Below are positions 43,391 to 54,464 of a stretch of 64,000 nt of DNA, in pieces (position 1 is the first letter of the stretch; every line of letters starts with the position of its first letter). The notes under the pieces were generated by a model. That model made no database searches, was not told where the DNA came from, and was given only the letters and a program-made list of their open reading frames with translations. A program made the translations under genes and the position numbers. Origin of the DNA: Arcuatula senhousia (Eukaryota; Mollusca; Bivalvia; Mytilida; Mytilidae). The DNA lies in NCBI GenBank assembly GCA_963971305.1, contig OZ020305.1:9023001-9087000 (forward strand), written 5' to 3'.

Positions 43391-43851
43391 CCACGTACAC
43401 CTTTATATAGGAAGTTACCCCTCCCCTGGTCTTTACTTGCCAACAAATTGAAGACGCGTGGAATTCGACGAGGAATCGATTTGGAGAGACCTAAAGACAA
43501 CAAGAAAAACACGAGTCATAGACGCAATCGCTGTAACTGAGAGCTCATTTTGAAGCATCTACCGACTGATGTAAGACCAATCAATAATATTGATTCTTTA
43601 AAGCTGTCAATAGTGACGAATAAATACCAAAAAGTGTTTCAAATTGAATATTCTGCGAGTTTTGTGTGTATGTTAAATTTGACTATGAGCCTGCCACAAT
43701 AATTTTTTATCAATGAGCATTTAAATTGAAACTAAACATTAAAATATTGTTGTAGTACCTTGAATGGCTCATAGTTCAATTTTATAAAAACTACTAAAAT
43801 TGAATATTTTTTACTAAAATGCTATTTTTTTACACCATGTACACCACCACA

Positions 43852-43930
43852 AAAAAATGGTGAGGTATTATGTCATACCCTTCGTTTGGTTTGGTGTCCG
43901 TCCGCCCGTCCTTCCGTCCCCTGAAGGTTT
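43852..43930 (+). repeat. GTCCGTCC microsatellite with adjacent palindrome
   Basis: GGTGAGGTATTATGTCATACCCTT-type inverted sequence followed by GTCCGTCCGCCCGTCCTTCC. It has the same 5' signature as the HINE-like element at 41.0 kb; the rest of an element (to about 44.5 kb) is not clearly bounded. Confidence 0.45.
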
Positions 43931-44514
43931 CCAGATGATAAATAGAAAACGCATCAAGACATTTTTCATGCAGGTTGACAATGAGAAAATTTTCTGGTCT
44001 ACGAAAGATAACTCATTTCTTTCTTCCCTTCTTTATTCATAGTGCTGTTGAGGTATAGGTTACAACTTGGCAAAAGTTAACAATGCATTTTTCCAAAGGG
44101 GGTACCCTTGTATTCAGTTTTTCTGAAAAAGTTTTTGACCGATTTTCACTCTCTATGAGTCAAATCTTTCAGTTTACATCCAAGCGTTTATTTTTAGCCA
44201 AACTCATGTCTATGTGGCATTTATGAGCCTAATTTAAGGTTGAAAAAAGGGGGATGATTTTTCAATTTTATTTTTAACACCCAAATTTTCAAAGACGCGA
44301 GCGACCTGCATGATTGGCACCAGAATTTCTTTGTCAATACTTAACATAAGTTTATTTACTCATCTTTTTAAATACTATTTCATATCAATCAATCACGATG
44401 CTTTCTGTATTTTATTCCACGTTTTATCGTATGGTGAAAACAATTCCACTGGCATAGGTTTGCATTTGTGCACTTGTAACCTTTAGTATATACAGTATAG
44501 TATACTATGTATGA

Positions 44515-45475
44515 AGACTCTAATGTACGATGGGTACGCTAAAGTGAGATGGTGTCAAGAAAGTACGATGGCCGCGCAAAAGTGAGATGGCTTTTTTATA
44601 TCGAGCTCGATGGTTAAGCCAAAGTCCGATGGTTATTGTACTTACGCTTCGAGTATCAGGTTAGCATCAGGGAGCGCCTCGACTTTCATGTAAGGGTTAG
44701 CATTTCAATATGTATATGATTAAAAGCTGTTGTTTTCCTTAGTATTCCTCTCGATTGTCCTGTAGTATGTGCCGTCTCGACTATCAGGTTAGCATCAGGG
44801 AGCCGCCTCGAATAACAGGTTATGGTTAGCATTTCACAATAGGATGATGAATTTATGCTGTTATATTCACTAGTGTTCCTCTGCGTTGTCCTGTTGTGAT
44901 GAGTAACATCAGGTTAGCATCATGGAACAGATTGCACTTAGGGTTAGGGTTTATGGCTAGGGGTAAGGGTTTAGGGTTAGGGTCAGGTTAACATGAGGGA
45001 GCCACCTCTACTGTCATATAAGGGTTGGCATCTCAATAGGGTTATGGTGAGGGATAAGGGTCAGGTTAGGATAAGTGGTCCATCTCGACTATTAGACTTA
45101 GCTTTTCAATAGGGGTAGGGACATGATATCATCTGGGAGCCGAATAGACTTTCGGGTGAGTATCAGGAACCCGTGAATAGCTTATTTATTTGATGCTACA
45201 TTTTTCCATCCTTGAATTAACATTTTTGCTAAGCATGTCTTTACATGAAAGACCATCGGGCTTACGTGTGTGTAACCAGCGTATTTTGGGTTGAACCAAA
45301 TTGTATTGTACTGGTACACCATCGCACTTTAGCGTGGCTGAAAGACCATCACACTTTAGCGTCAACAGGTATCGCACATTGGCGTACACCAACGCACTTT
45401 GGCAAAAAAAACCGCATAGTATTTTAGCGTCAACCAACACATTTTGGCGTTACCGTCGTAGTATGGAGTCCCGTC
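44515..45475. repeat. Inverted word arrays flanking TTAGGG-like sequence
   Basis: Left arm (44515-44640) repeats AAAGTGAGATGG and TACGATGG; right arm (45255-45475) repeats its complement, ACCATCGCACTTTAGCG, several times. The middle has CTCGACTATCAGGTTAGCAT phrases and, at 44938-45010, irregular TTAGGG runs. The whole may be one foldback-type element with repeated-word TIRs. Frames inside are by-products. Confidence 0.55.
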
Positions 45476-45894
45476 GCAATTTTGAGTCCTACTTATATAC
45501 TGCTCATATCTAGCTTTTGACGAATATAGTGGCGGGGTATCATTTAATGTCTCATTAGATGCCCTATTTCTGCAAGTTGTGTCACGTCACTGTGATGGAT
45601 TTAAAAAGATACAGTATATTCATGATATTCTTAATCTACCTTGTTCGTCTTAAGACTGATCTAGAATAGTTTCACCTCATATAAACAATGTTTAACATTT
45701 GCTGATTTTTCAGTCCACATAAAGCTCTTATCATATCTTGTCCTTTGTACAAATATAAGAATTTTATTCGTTGCTCATTTTGTTTCATTTTTATGCGCAT
45801 CATTTAAAGACACTTACAAAAAATATATTATATTTTTACGAGTGGAGGGATAAAACTATGGAATGCCGTAACTGCCTCCTTATGACAAGATTTC

Positions 45895-46134
45895 ATTATA
45901 TGCTTATCATTAAATATTATACGCTTATCATTCAACATTATACGCTTATCATTCGACATTATACGATTATCATTCAACATTATACGCTTATCATTCAACA
46001 TTATACGATTATCATTCAACATTATACGATTATCATTCGACATTATACTCTAATCATTCAACATTATACGCTTCTCATTCGACATTATACGATTATCATT
46101 TGACATTTTACGCTTATCATTCAACATTATATTC
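45895..46134. repeat. 21-bp tandem repeat, about 11 units
   Basis: Unit CATTATACGCTTATCATTCAA with GAT/CTT and TCAA/TCGA variants. Period 21, so every frame stays open and would encode a seven-residue repeat, but nothing suggests translation. Confidence 0.9.
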
Positions 46135-47131
46135 TATATTTGACAATATTTATGAACCACGCTCATTTTTGCATTTCCGTTTCCGTTTGAGCAACATTTG
46201 ATTACAAATGGCCGAATCACAGATACAGATGTCACATGTTTTTCAAAAGATTGGCTTAAGTCATGCAACAACTGCATTTGAAGCACAGAAAATAACACCA
46301 AATATAGTTGGATTGTTATCTAGACATGACCTCGAATCTTTAGGAGTGAAAAATTCTTCAGATATCATGGCTTTAAGGGTTGAATGTATCAAATATGGAA
46401 ACAAACCACCCATCATGTCCTCCGACTCTAACGCACATCGAAGTTATAACATTGACAAATGCACATTAGAAACATTGTTGGACAATGGTTTTAAATATGT
46501 GACATTGCTAAACTTCTAAGTGTCTCCGAAAGAATCATATATAGAAGAATGGCACAATTCAATTTACAGAAGAGGGTTTTCTCCGAGATAACCGATGACG
46601 ATCTTGATACGGCTGTTTCGTTATTAATAAAAGATTTCCCTAATTGTGGAGAAGTGATGATGAATGAAATGCTTAAAGAAAAGGGTATCAAAGTAGAGCG
46701 ATGGCGGGTACGAGACTCAGTGCATCGGATAGACGACAGTGGGGAAAAGAAGGAAGATTGGTAGACTCCATAGGCGCGTGTATAATGTCAATGCTCCAAA
46801 TCACTTAAGGCATATTGACAGTAATCACAAACTAGTTCGTTGGCGTTTCGTTGTGATTGGTGGTATAGACGGATTCAGTAGAATGATTGCATTCTTGCAG
46901 TGCCATGATAATAATACATCAGGGACAGTTTTGAAGTGTTTTTTTTTTATCGGGAGTTGCTTCCTACGGTATACCATTAAGAGTCCGCTCGGATAAAGGT
47001 ATGGAAAACGTCGCTGTTGCTGATTTTATGCTGGAATAGAATGGCCAGGGAAGCATGATAACAGGACCGAGCACTCATAATCAGTGCATCGAACGCTTGT
47101 GGAGAGATGTGTTTGAAGGGGTGTTGAATTA

Positions 47132-49531
47132 AGGTAATAACAAAACTACCGAACTTGAATGATCAATCTCATAGTCCAGAGAAAATGACAAAAACGAATC
47201 AGTCATACCGGAGAATTGGTGGATCGCAATGGTCCTGACTTGGTACAGGCATTTCAAACGAAATGGTGGGTTAAACCAGGTTTTATGGCGCCAAACCTCC
47301 CTCTTCCATTGCGATCTTAGGATCCGGTTATGACCATAGAACACAACGTAGTTGTGAGACACAATAGGGATATTGAGGTGATCATCTCAGTACAGAAGAC
47401 CAGTCAAACACTAATCAAAACAATTAACTATCATATCATTTAAGTCAATTTTGAACTTTTCTACTAGTGGCTGATAACGAAGAAAGGTTTTTTTAGTGAT
47501 CGTATGAGACGTATTTTCTTATAGCCCTACTCCAAAAGTCGGTCACGAAGAAATCGGTGTCTGATCAAAAAATCTGTGAAATGTGTGCAAGCTCTGGCAT
47601 ATCGAATAAGTTGTGAAATATAAACACCGTATGCAGGAGAAGTAGGTATATTGCTCTTTATATTAGGAAAATTAATAATTTGAAAATTAAAATCGTCTCG
47701 TTTATCGTAAATTTTTGTAATGAGATGACCACCTGGGTCAAATTCGAGGTGCAAATCCAAGAAAGACGTGAAGCAATTTGATTCGGTGGTCTCTTTAATC
47801 TCCAATTCCGGAGGATATATTGAAGGAATCCATCTACCAAATGAAGTGTTATTGACAGAAAGGACATCATCAATATATCTGAATGTAAGATTAAATGACC
47901 TTGCCTCTTTCGTCTTCTTGTTCTTTACGAGTCCCTGAAGAAATTCAGTCTCGTAAGAGTATAAAAACGAATCGGCGAGGAGAGGAGCACAGTTTGTGCC
48001 CATTGGAATGCCGATTTGTTGTTGAAAAATCTCTCCTCCGAAGGTGACAAATATGTTGTCAATGAGGAAATCAAGCATACTGAAAACTTGTTCCAGTGTG
48101 TAACAAATTTTATCTTTGAAAGATGTTTTGGAAAAGAAGGTAGAATTATAACCCAAAACAACAAAATTCCTAGAGTTTGAAAAGGCTTTTTCGAGAAGTT
48201 TTTTCAGGCGACATTTTAATTTTTCGTGTGGCAAGGTAGTGTATAAAGTTGAAAAATCGAACGTTTTCAAAGAGTGAACCTCAGAAAATGATCTAGATTT
48301 AAAATGATCTAACAAATCTTTTGAGTTCTTCAAAATCCACATATGATTAATTCCACTACGATTATAAATAGTGTCGCAGTATGCTTGTTGACCTTCTTTG
48401 ACAGCAGACAAGATTTTAGTTAAATGAACGGACAGCTCTGTAGTTGAACATGATGAAGATCCAGCTATATACCTTTCTTTGTACGGATTTTTGTGAAGTT
48501 TAGGTATCCAGTACAAATATGGTAACTCTTTATGTTCCTCTTTCATTGGAATATTGAAAGAGGACATAAAAGAGCTATGGTTGGCTATGATTTCATCTTT
48601 GTTAAATGTAGTCCGTGTGTATGTAGCACTAGCGGAAGTATTACCATCAATGCCTAGTTCTTTTATTAGACAATTGTAATAGTGTGCTTTACATACAAAA
48701 ACTATATTATTGGAAGCCTTGTCTGCTGGCGTGACAACATACCTGTCATGTAAGGAAGAGAGACAATTGAGAGCTTCACGATCTCTAAATACAGAAGAAG
48801 GCCGGGGGTTCACTCATTTGCGAAGTTTGTCTATTCGGCTTCGTACCAGAGATCAGATAGTCCTTACCGAGTCCGACAGTGATTCAAGGTCTGGTTCTTG
48901 GTCCTTTTCCCTCTTTATCCAGGCTCTAGCATAGTCCTCCACAGCGTCCATGATGATCTTAAAGTTGTGATTCCAATTTATACGTTGCGGTTCCCTGAAT
49001 TTAGGTCCATGGGAAACCACATTACGTAATAAATCATTTTCAATTATCTTAAGATCACCCGTGATGACATGACCAGATGGACTTTAGACAAAGGGAGAAG
49101 CATAGCAATCACATGTCAGAGGGGACTTTAGATATTCTTCAATGTTTAGGTCCTGCAATGCCTTTTTGTGGCTGAAAATTTTTCTACTTATGGTTTTAGT
49201 GTAGCGGTAGGAAACAATTGATTGATTTTTGAAATATGGAGGAATTTGAGATGTAACTTCCTTACGATTTAAAATATTGCTGATGTTTATAGCATCTATC
49301 CCTTTGTTCTTAAATGGAATATGGAGAAATTTCCTATCCTCAGTAGTAAGAGGCTCACTTCTTACAGGCTTAAAAAGACGGAAAAGGGCAACGTCGCAAA
49401 TAATGCTAGTAAGTCTGTAAGAAGGAGTAAATGGATCAGGACCTGCTTTTTCTAATCCAAGATCACGTAGGTCTTTAAGTTTCGTGACTCGTAGTGAATA
49501 GAGAATGGTACGAACATGATGGACTCCCAAG
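47132..49531 (-). mobile_element. Penelope-like element inserted in the integrase gene
   Basis: 2400-bp insertion on the minus strand, flanked by TTA (47129-47131 and 49532-49534); removing it restores the reading across the junction. It encodes an RT but no GIY-YIG endonuclease. The 3' end reads GTTATTACCTT on the minus strand, as in the copies at 24.4 and 42.2 kb. The 5' end starts directly inside an open frame, so it is probably 5' truncated. Confidence 0.85.
47527..49530 (-). pseudogene. Penelope-like RT frame with three nonsense codons
   Basis: One frame from 49530 to 47527, broken only by TAA (49084-49086), TGA (48853-48855) and TGA (48814-48816). The open part 48813-47527 (428 residues) has TPADKASNNIVFVCK, YLYWIPKLHKNPYKERYIAG, the palm motif TFDFSTLYTTLPH (motif A Asp), QQQIGIPMGTNCAPLLAD (motif B) and FRYIDDVLS (motif C, about 47865-47876), then the C-terminal ISQLIRYARACTHFTDF. 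The upstream part has a CDCYASP block and HVITGDLKIIENDLLR. With so few lesions it is the best-kept copy of this family in the window. Confidence 0.88.
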
Positions 49532-50106
49532 TTATTTTTACGACCTTTTTTATTATATGGAAGATCTGGGTGTACTCGATCCTTTAAATGAGATTCATCT
49601 GGCTTGTCTCCATTACTTTTTCTTAGATGAAATCAACAGGAGATTAGTTTTCTGGTCTCAAGTATGGGGGAATCATCGAATCCGTACGGCAAGAGCTTCT
49701 CCAATCATTATGTGGATTTCTAGTCTATATCAGAACCCTGTTGGAACCATCCTCTCTGAAACTGAAATCCAGGAACTAGGAATATCGAAGGATATATTGA
49801 TCGAAATGAACCCGAAAACTATGGACGTACAATTTTGGACCAATGAACTTTCTTACTAAACGATGCAGACAGACACTTAGACGTGAATTTAACAGGACAG
49901 GAAACAACTTTGGAATAGATGACTTTAACTGTAATAATATAGTAGCAGCAAATAATCAGTAGTAAACACATATTTAATGAGAAATACTGACGTTTGTTTT
50001 CTTGAAATGAAAAAAAAACAGACACTACAATTTGTATCGTGCCTATAACTTTTAGATAAAGCGTCTCAGACAATTCTTTACTGTACGAAGTGTCTGAACA
50101 TGTTTG

Positions 50107-50165
50107 TATGCCCCATCTACGAAGGTAGGGGGCATAAAGTAATCAGGTCTGTCCGTCCGTCCCAC
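50107..50165 (+). repeat. Palindrome plus GTCCGTCC run (HINE-like 5' end)
   Basis: 50107-50136 folds into a hairpin (TATGCCCC/GGGGCATA with inner CTAC/GTAG), followed by GTCTGTCCGTCCGTCC. Confidence 0.55.
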
Positions 50166-50320
50166 CAGGTTAATCTACAGGTTGAAGTTTGTTTACCATA
50201 TCATCATAAAATTATATAGACATATAAATCAGGGTATGAAAAAAATCTTCATTAAATTGCACCATGGTTGATTGTATTACAGAAAAAGTGGGTGTTATAG
50301 TTAGGTAACCTACATTTTTT

Positions 50321-50395
50321 ATGCCCCGCCAACTTTGTTGCGGGGTATATAGTTTCTCGGTCTGTTCGTTCGTTCGTTCGTCCGTCACACTTAAC
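50321..50395 (+). repeat. Palindrome plus GTTCGTTC run (HINE-like 5' end)
   Basis: 50321-50348 hairpin (ATGCCCCGCCAAC/GTTGCGGGGTAT), then TCTGTTCGTTCGTTCGTTCG. It sits about 210 bp after the previous one, so one such element may be nested in another. Confidence 0.55.
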
Positions 50396-50599
50396 ATTTT
50401 CGTCCATTGCGAATTTAAGCTACTATTCACATCTTCTTCAAATTTTGTACGCTGCTTCATTATGAACAGTACTTCACATTGCAAATTGGTCATATCATTC
50501 ATGTCTGTCTGGTTTACATTTCAGGTTCATCATACTGAACAAAGAGAGATAATCCAACCTAAAATTTATGGACGTCTTCTCTTTCGATGACTGTCAGTC

Positions 50600-53160
50600 G
50601 ACTTTCATACTGGTTCACATTGAGTATTATGGAATGTCGGACAGACCTCTCATTTTACATGATGTCTATATATATGGCATGTTAGTTCGGCGGTTTCTTT
50701 CGGGGATCAATCACAGATTTTCCGCTTTCCTCCGCCTTTAACACAACTGAGCATTTAACGCCATCGGTTTGGATAGACTATTGTCCTAACCGGTCTCGTT
50801 CTGCTCTGGCTTTTAGAGGGGACTTCTTGCCTAGGGTACAATTTTGTATTTTGTTTACCATTTCACTTTTTGAGGATGAGCGAATTGTGTGTGTGTGTGT
50901 TTTGTTTTCACCATTTTATTTTGCATTTTGTCTGTGCGTCTAAGGTAAGTGTTAGGTCTAACTCAGTCCGGCCAGGTTAGGGAACTGAGGAAGGCAATGC
51001 CCACATTAAACACCGGTGCAAGTCTTAGGCCGCGTTCACACACTGAGCAAAACTCATAGTAGTTTAAATGTCATCCGCACTAACATTAAACATCAAAGCG
51101 TTCACACTGTAAAATTTCGATGTTTACATGTAGTTTAAACATGTTAATTGTTGTCTTCATTACATGCATTCGATACTTAATGTAGTCCTTGTGTGGGTTT
51201 TATGTACAATGAATTTTGCATATTCCTTTTGAATGAACGGCATGCATATGCATTACTTTCATTGGAAAGCTTTATTTTTAGTATATATTTACGTATATTT
51301 CAACATTTTCTCGGATGAGTGATAAAAACAGGGGTATATGCAACTTCTAAATATTTTTAAAATGTATAAGTATACGGCAAGCGGAATAGAATTTCATAAA
51401 AGGTGTTTCCAATTCGGATCTATTTTTTTGTGGGCAAAGCGGCCTATATCAGGAATATGAACATGAACAGGTGATAAAATGAACATGAAATGATGATTAA
51501 GTGGATGAAATGGGGGCCAAAGTCCAATTGGGGATAAGAGTTTTGACTGTCAATTGGAACATGAGGAACGGGCAGATTTTTACACAGGAATCCAATGGGT
51601 TCTCTTAACAAGGCATGCAGCAGGGTGCTTTAACGCGTGAAGAACATGATTTTTTTCCTTACACGTTGCGCCACTATAGTTTGCGGTCACGTTTTCCGTA
51701 TTTTACATTTGTAGCCTGACGACGCGGCATTATGACGGACTGCCCATTCAACCACCGAGTACACATTCCAGTCGTTTTGTGGAGAAAGCAGCAGACCCGA
51801 TATCACGTTGCTGTGCGCTCTTAAGTCGATTTTTACCGACAACATGGCGCTGCGGCGGGCCCGCGCCGGTATTTATGTATAGCAATAGCTTTTCATAGCA
51901 ATAAATTTAAAAATACAAACGGACGAACGGACTAAAGCGTCAGAAAATGTGTACACCTTTATTGTTATTCTATAAAAAAAAATCATTAAAAAAGACTGAG
52001 TAAATCAAAATCCATACGTATTCTATGTTTAAATGTCTATTCGCAAAATTAACAATCATGGTTATTTATCCGTTCATGTTTTCTGTACATTTAAATTACA
52101 TGTACACTTGCATTTAATAATGTGAACATTTCATGTGTCAAGTCATTTAATTTAGGTTTATCAATGAGAACAAATTTAGTGTGAAACTAGTTCCACAGGG
52201 TGGGAACGGAAATTGTACAGTTTCCGGAAGCGCCGTTCGCGAAGCGAGGATATTTTTTTATACAGTTAGCGACAAATTCAAAAATGCCAAAACACGAAAT
52301 TTAGAAGGCATTTGCAAGTTCAATATGAAGAGAGAAAGACAAAAAATATAACGAAAATATTTGAAGGTAAGTTATTTGAGCAGTAAGGTTCATAATAGTG
52401 CAATCAGCCATGTTTTTGACTATCTAATTCATCACGAACACTGAGAAGTAGACGAAAAATTTGACATGCCGTGTCTTTTTCGGGGTCTGATGTGAAATAG
52501 GTTTCAATGTAGACCTAGTTTAAAGCACCAATCCACAGATCAAACAAACAAGAATCAAAACATTGTAAAAGTATTGTGCTATCTTTTCGTTTAAATTGTA
52601 TTATTGCATTTTTTATATCACCCCTACATTTTAACACTTGAACGGGAAGCGTCCGGTGTATTGAACAGTTAGCTCCAAAATTCTTTTTTTTTTGAACGGG
52701 TAGCTCACACTAAAAACCAATATTATTCATTTGATAAGCGCATTAAAACACTACAAATGCTAATAATGAACAAATGAAACATAAAAATGAACTCACTGCA
52801 CCAAATTGATAATCACAAATTTGAATGCTCTTTATGAAGTCATTTGTGCGTTAAAAATGCTGAATCGACCTTTAGGAATTGCTGAAATTACTTAAGAACA
52901 TCATATAGCTTTTTAGCAACATCTGCATTGATATCGATACACTACAATAATTATCTCTATATTAATATTTAATCGTTACAAAAGTTGTCCTGTGGTCGCG
53001 TATCATTGTAAAAAGTGTTTTTATGCAGCACCTTAAAACAATAAAAACGTAATATGCACTGAACAGGTTTCCGGATACTCCGGTATCCTTCGGAATCATA
53101 AATGACCGCCCTGTGTGATTTATGTGTAAAACAATTACATTCACCCACTTTGTTTTTAGT
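50600..53160. other. Stretch without a recognisable gene
   Basis: No frame with coding character. It holds a (GT)n run at 50887-50902, a short region of GTTTAAAC/GTTTACATG words (51050-51160), and the reverse SINE-like copy listed separately. Confidence 0.6.
51600..51870 (-). repeat. SINE-like dispersed repeat, reverse copy
   Basis: Reverse complement shares TTGTCGGTAAA, AAGAGCGCACAG, GTCATAATGCCG and CGTCAGGCTA with 3655-3975, in the same order. Confidence 0.6.
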
Positions 53161-53235
53161 GCTTCTCTAACGAGTCTTAAATATACGAAACGCGCGTCAA
53201 TTATAAAATCAAGTGCCTAGAACTCTGTTTTTGCT
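53161..53235 (+). repeat. Degenerate hammerhead-repeat remnant
   Basis: CTAACGAGTCTTAAATATACGAAACGCGCGTC-like order (spread over 53168-53200) corresponds to the hammerhead block of the 361-bp repeat, followed by CTAGAACTCTGTTTTTG. The core reads CUAACGA and stem I is lost, so it cannot be active. Confidence 0.6.
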
Positions 53236-53339
53236 TTCCGATAACCAGCGACAGTTAGTTTATGTTTAGCCCACTTTGGCACCCACTTCTTTGAAAAAAG
53301 AGATGCATCTACTCCACCGAGAGAAAGGATAAACAATGC

Positions 53340-53490
53340 AGATATACCAGAGAAATCGATGACCATAATGATACTGACTTGGTACATGCACTCCCAAAGA
53401 AATGGTGGGTTAAACCAGGTTTACGGTATCAGACCTCCATCTTCCTTTGTGTTCTTAGGGTAGGGAAATGACACGAAATATAACATAGTT
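53340..53490 (-). repeat. Old Penelope-like 3' tail
   Basis: Diverged version of the tail at 24.4 and 47.2 kb: ACCAAGTCAGTATCATTATGG, TGGTTTAACCCACCATTT and CAACTATGTTATATTTCGTG on the minus strand. It lies directly before exon 1 of the YqaJ gene. Confidence 0.55.
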
Positions 53491-53522
53491 GAAACTTTTT
53501 GTTTGAATTTTGTTTTCACAGG

Positions 53523-54464
53523 ATGGGTAAACAGATTTTTTTGTGCATGAGCTGTGCAAATACTTCATCGACATTTGCTGCAGTTGTTGATCACTGCATT
53601 GTTTACCACCCCGACGCAGAGTTACAATTTACATGTGTAAACTTGTCAAACAAAAGACAAAAGACAATTAAAAACTTTGGAATTATTCCTAAACAAATAC
53701 AAGAAGAAAACAAAATAATTATTCCTAACGAAAAAACAACTACAATCGAGATTTCAAAAAAACCAATAGAACCTACGAACAATGATCTTGAGATTGATTT
53801 GAATGAACCATACCTAAATAAATGTGACAATACAGATAAAGATACATGTATTGAAAGTACCTTGCAGTCTCCATCATCGTGTGCTCTAGACGAAGATTTA
53901 GAATATACAAGTGATGAGGTAGATAAAGAAAACTATTTAGATAAAATGACAAAGGAAATTATCAATATTATTCCAGATGTGATGAAATCCCTTCAGAAGA
54001 ATAATCAAGAGGACATATATATGAAATTTAACAAACTCCTTAAAGATGAAAAGTTTCCATTAACAAATATTGCATACCTATTGTTTTTGGATGTAGTGGA
54101 ATGGTTCTCACTTGAGGACAGCCACCGGATGCGATATTCCGATGAAGTGAAGCAGTTTTGGAGAGTAGGTGAAAAACTTTTTAGAGGAAGATTTTTGAGA
54201 TTTATGGGCGGTTGGAAAAATCAAGGTCAAGATGAAGGAAGGTTTGATCCCCAGAAGTCTAGCGTTAATTTTGTGGTTCCAGACAGAAAAAGTTTGGAAA
54301 ATTCTAATCCTTGCAAATCCGGTTACACACCAGGAGAAATGACAGAAATGGTACATTTAATCGCAAGTGACGACAGCGCGTCCACCAACTCATACAAACT
54401 ATGCGTCGATGGTAAAAAAATTAGCTTGTTAGGGCGTCAGAGATCAAGGAATGGGAGATGTTGA
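53523..54464 (+). CDS. YqaJ gene, N-terminal part (C2H2 finger)
   Basis: ATG at 53523 directly follows an acceptor (TTTTCACAG|G), which is why I prefer it over the in-frame ATG at 53499 inside the intron tail. 313 residues. Finger C-x2-C-x12-H-x4-H at residues about 8-27, an acidic Lys/Asn-rich linker, then FPLTNIAYLLFLDVVEWFS and RMRYSDEVKQFWRVG. The frame ends at TGA 54462-54464, 14 nt into the next frame, which continues the same protein after a one-base shift. Confidence 0.8.
   Translation: MGKQIFLCMSCANTSSTFAAVVDHCIVYHPDAELQFTCVNLSNKRQKTIKNFGIIPKQIQEENKIIIPNEKTTTIEISKKPIEPTNNDLEIDLNEPYLNKCDNTDKDTCIESTLQSPSSCALDEDLEYTSDEVDKENYLDKMTKEIINIIPDVMKSLQKNNQEDIYMKFNKLLKDEKFPLTNIAYLLFLDVVEWFSLEDSHRMRYSDEVKQFWRVGEKLFRGRFLRFMGGWKNQGQDEGRFDPQKSSVNFVVPDRKSLENSNPCKSGYTPGEMTEMVHLIASDDSASTNSYKLCVDGKKISLLGRQRSRNGRC

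Larger units (their letters stand above)
46208..49859 (+). pseudogene. SAM / HTH / integrase-core gene, dead and split by a retroelement
   Basis: Order on +: a SAM-like domain (46208-46420; VFQKIGLSHATTAFEAQKI, DLESLGV), a helix-turn-helix (LLSVSERIIYRRMAQFNL, about 46510-46570), an RNase H-fold integrase core with [21 protein letters not shown] (about 46815), [11 protein letters not shown] (about 46984) and [13 protein letters not shown] (about 47075), then after the insertion YDLFYYMEDLGVLDPL and ASPIIMWISS (49541-49740). The D, D and E of the core are visible. Frames shift near 46500, 46750 and 46945, and TAG stands near 47037. The family looks like the animal integrase-core genes derived from mobile elements. 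With the 2.4-kb insertion removed, the two parts read on in frame. Confidence 0.85.

Noticed and set aside
44938..45010. TTAGGG runs as a true telomere end
   Set aside because: The units are irregular, few, and followed by unrelated sequence for 19 kb.
45771..46103. 110-codon frame with seven-residue repeats as a gene
   Set aside because: It is a 21-bp tandem repeat with no stop in any frame and no other coding sign.
45895..46134. CRISPR array
   Set aside because: Repeats are contiguous with no unique spacers, and the genome is eukaryotic.
53499..53522. Upstream ATG at 53499 as the start of the YqaJ gene
   Set aside because: The eight extra codons lie across a pyrimidine-rich splice acceptor ending at 53521; the ATG at 53523 follows it directly.
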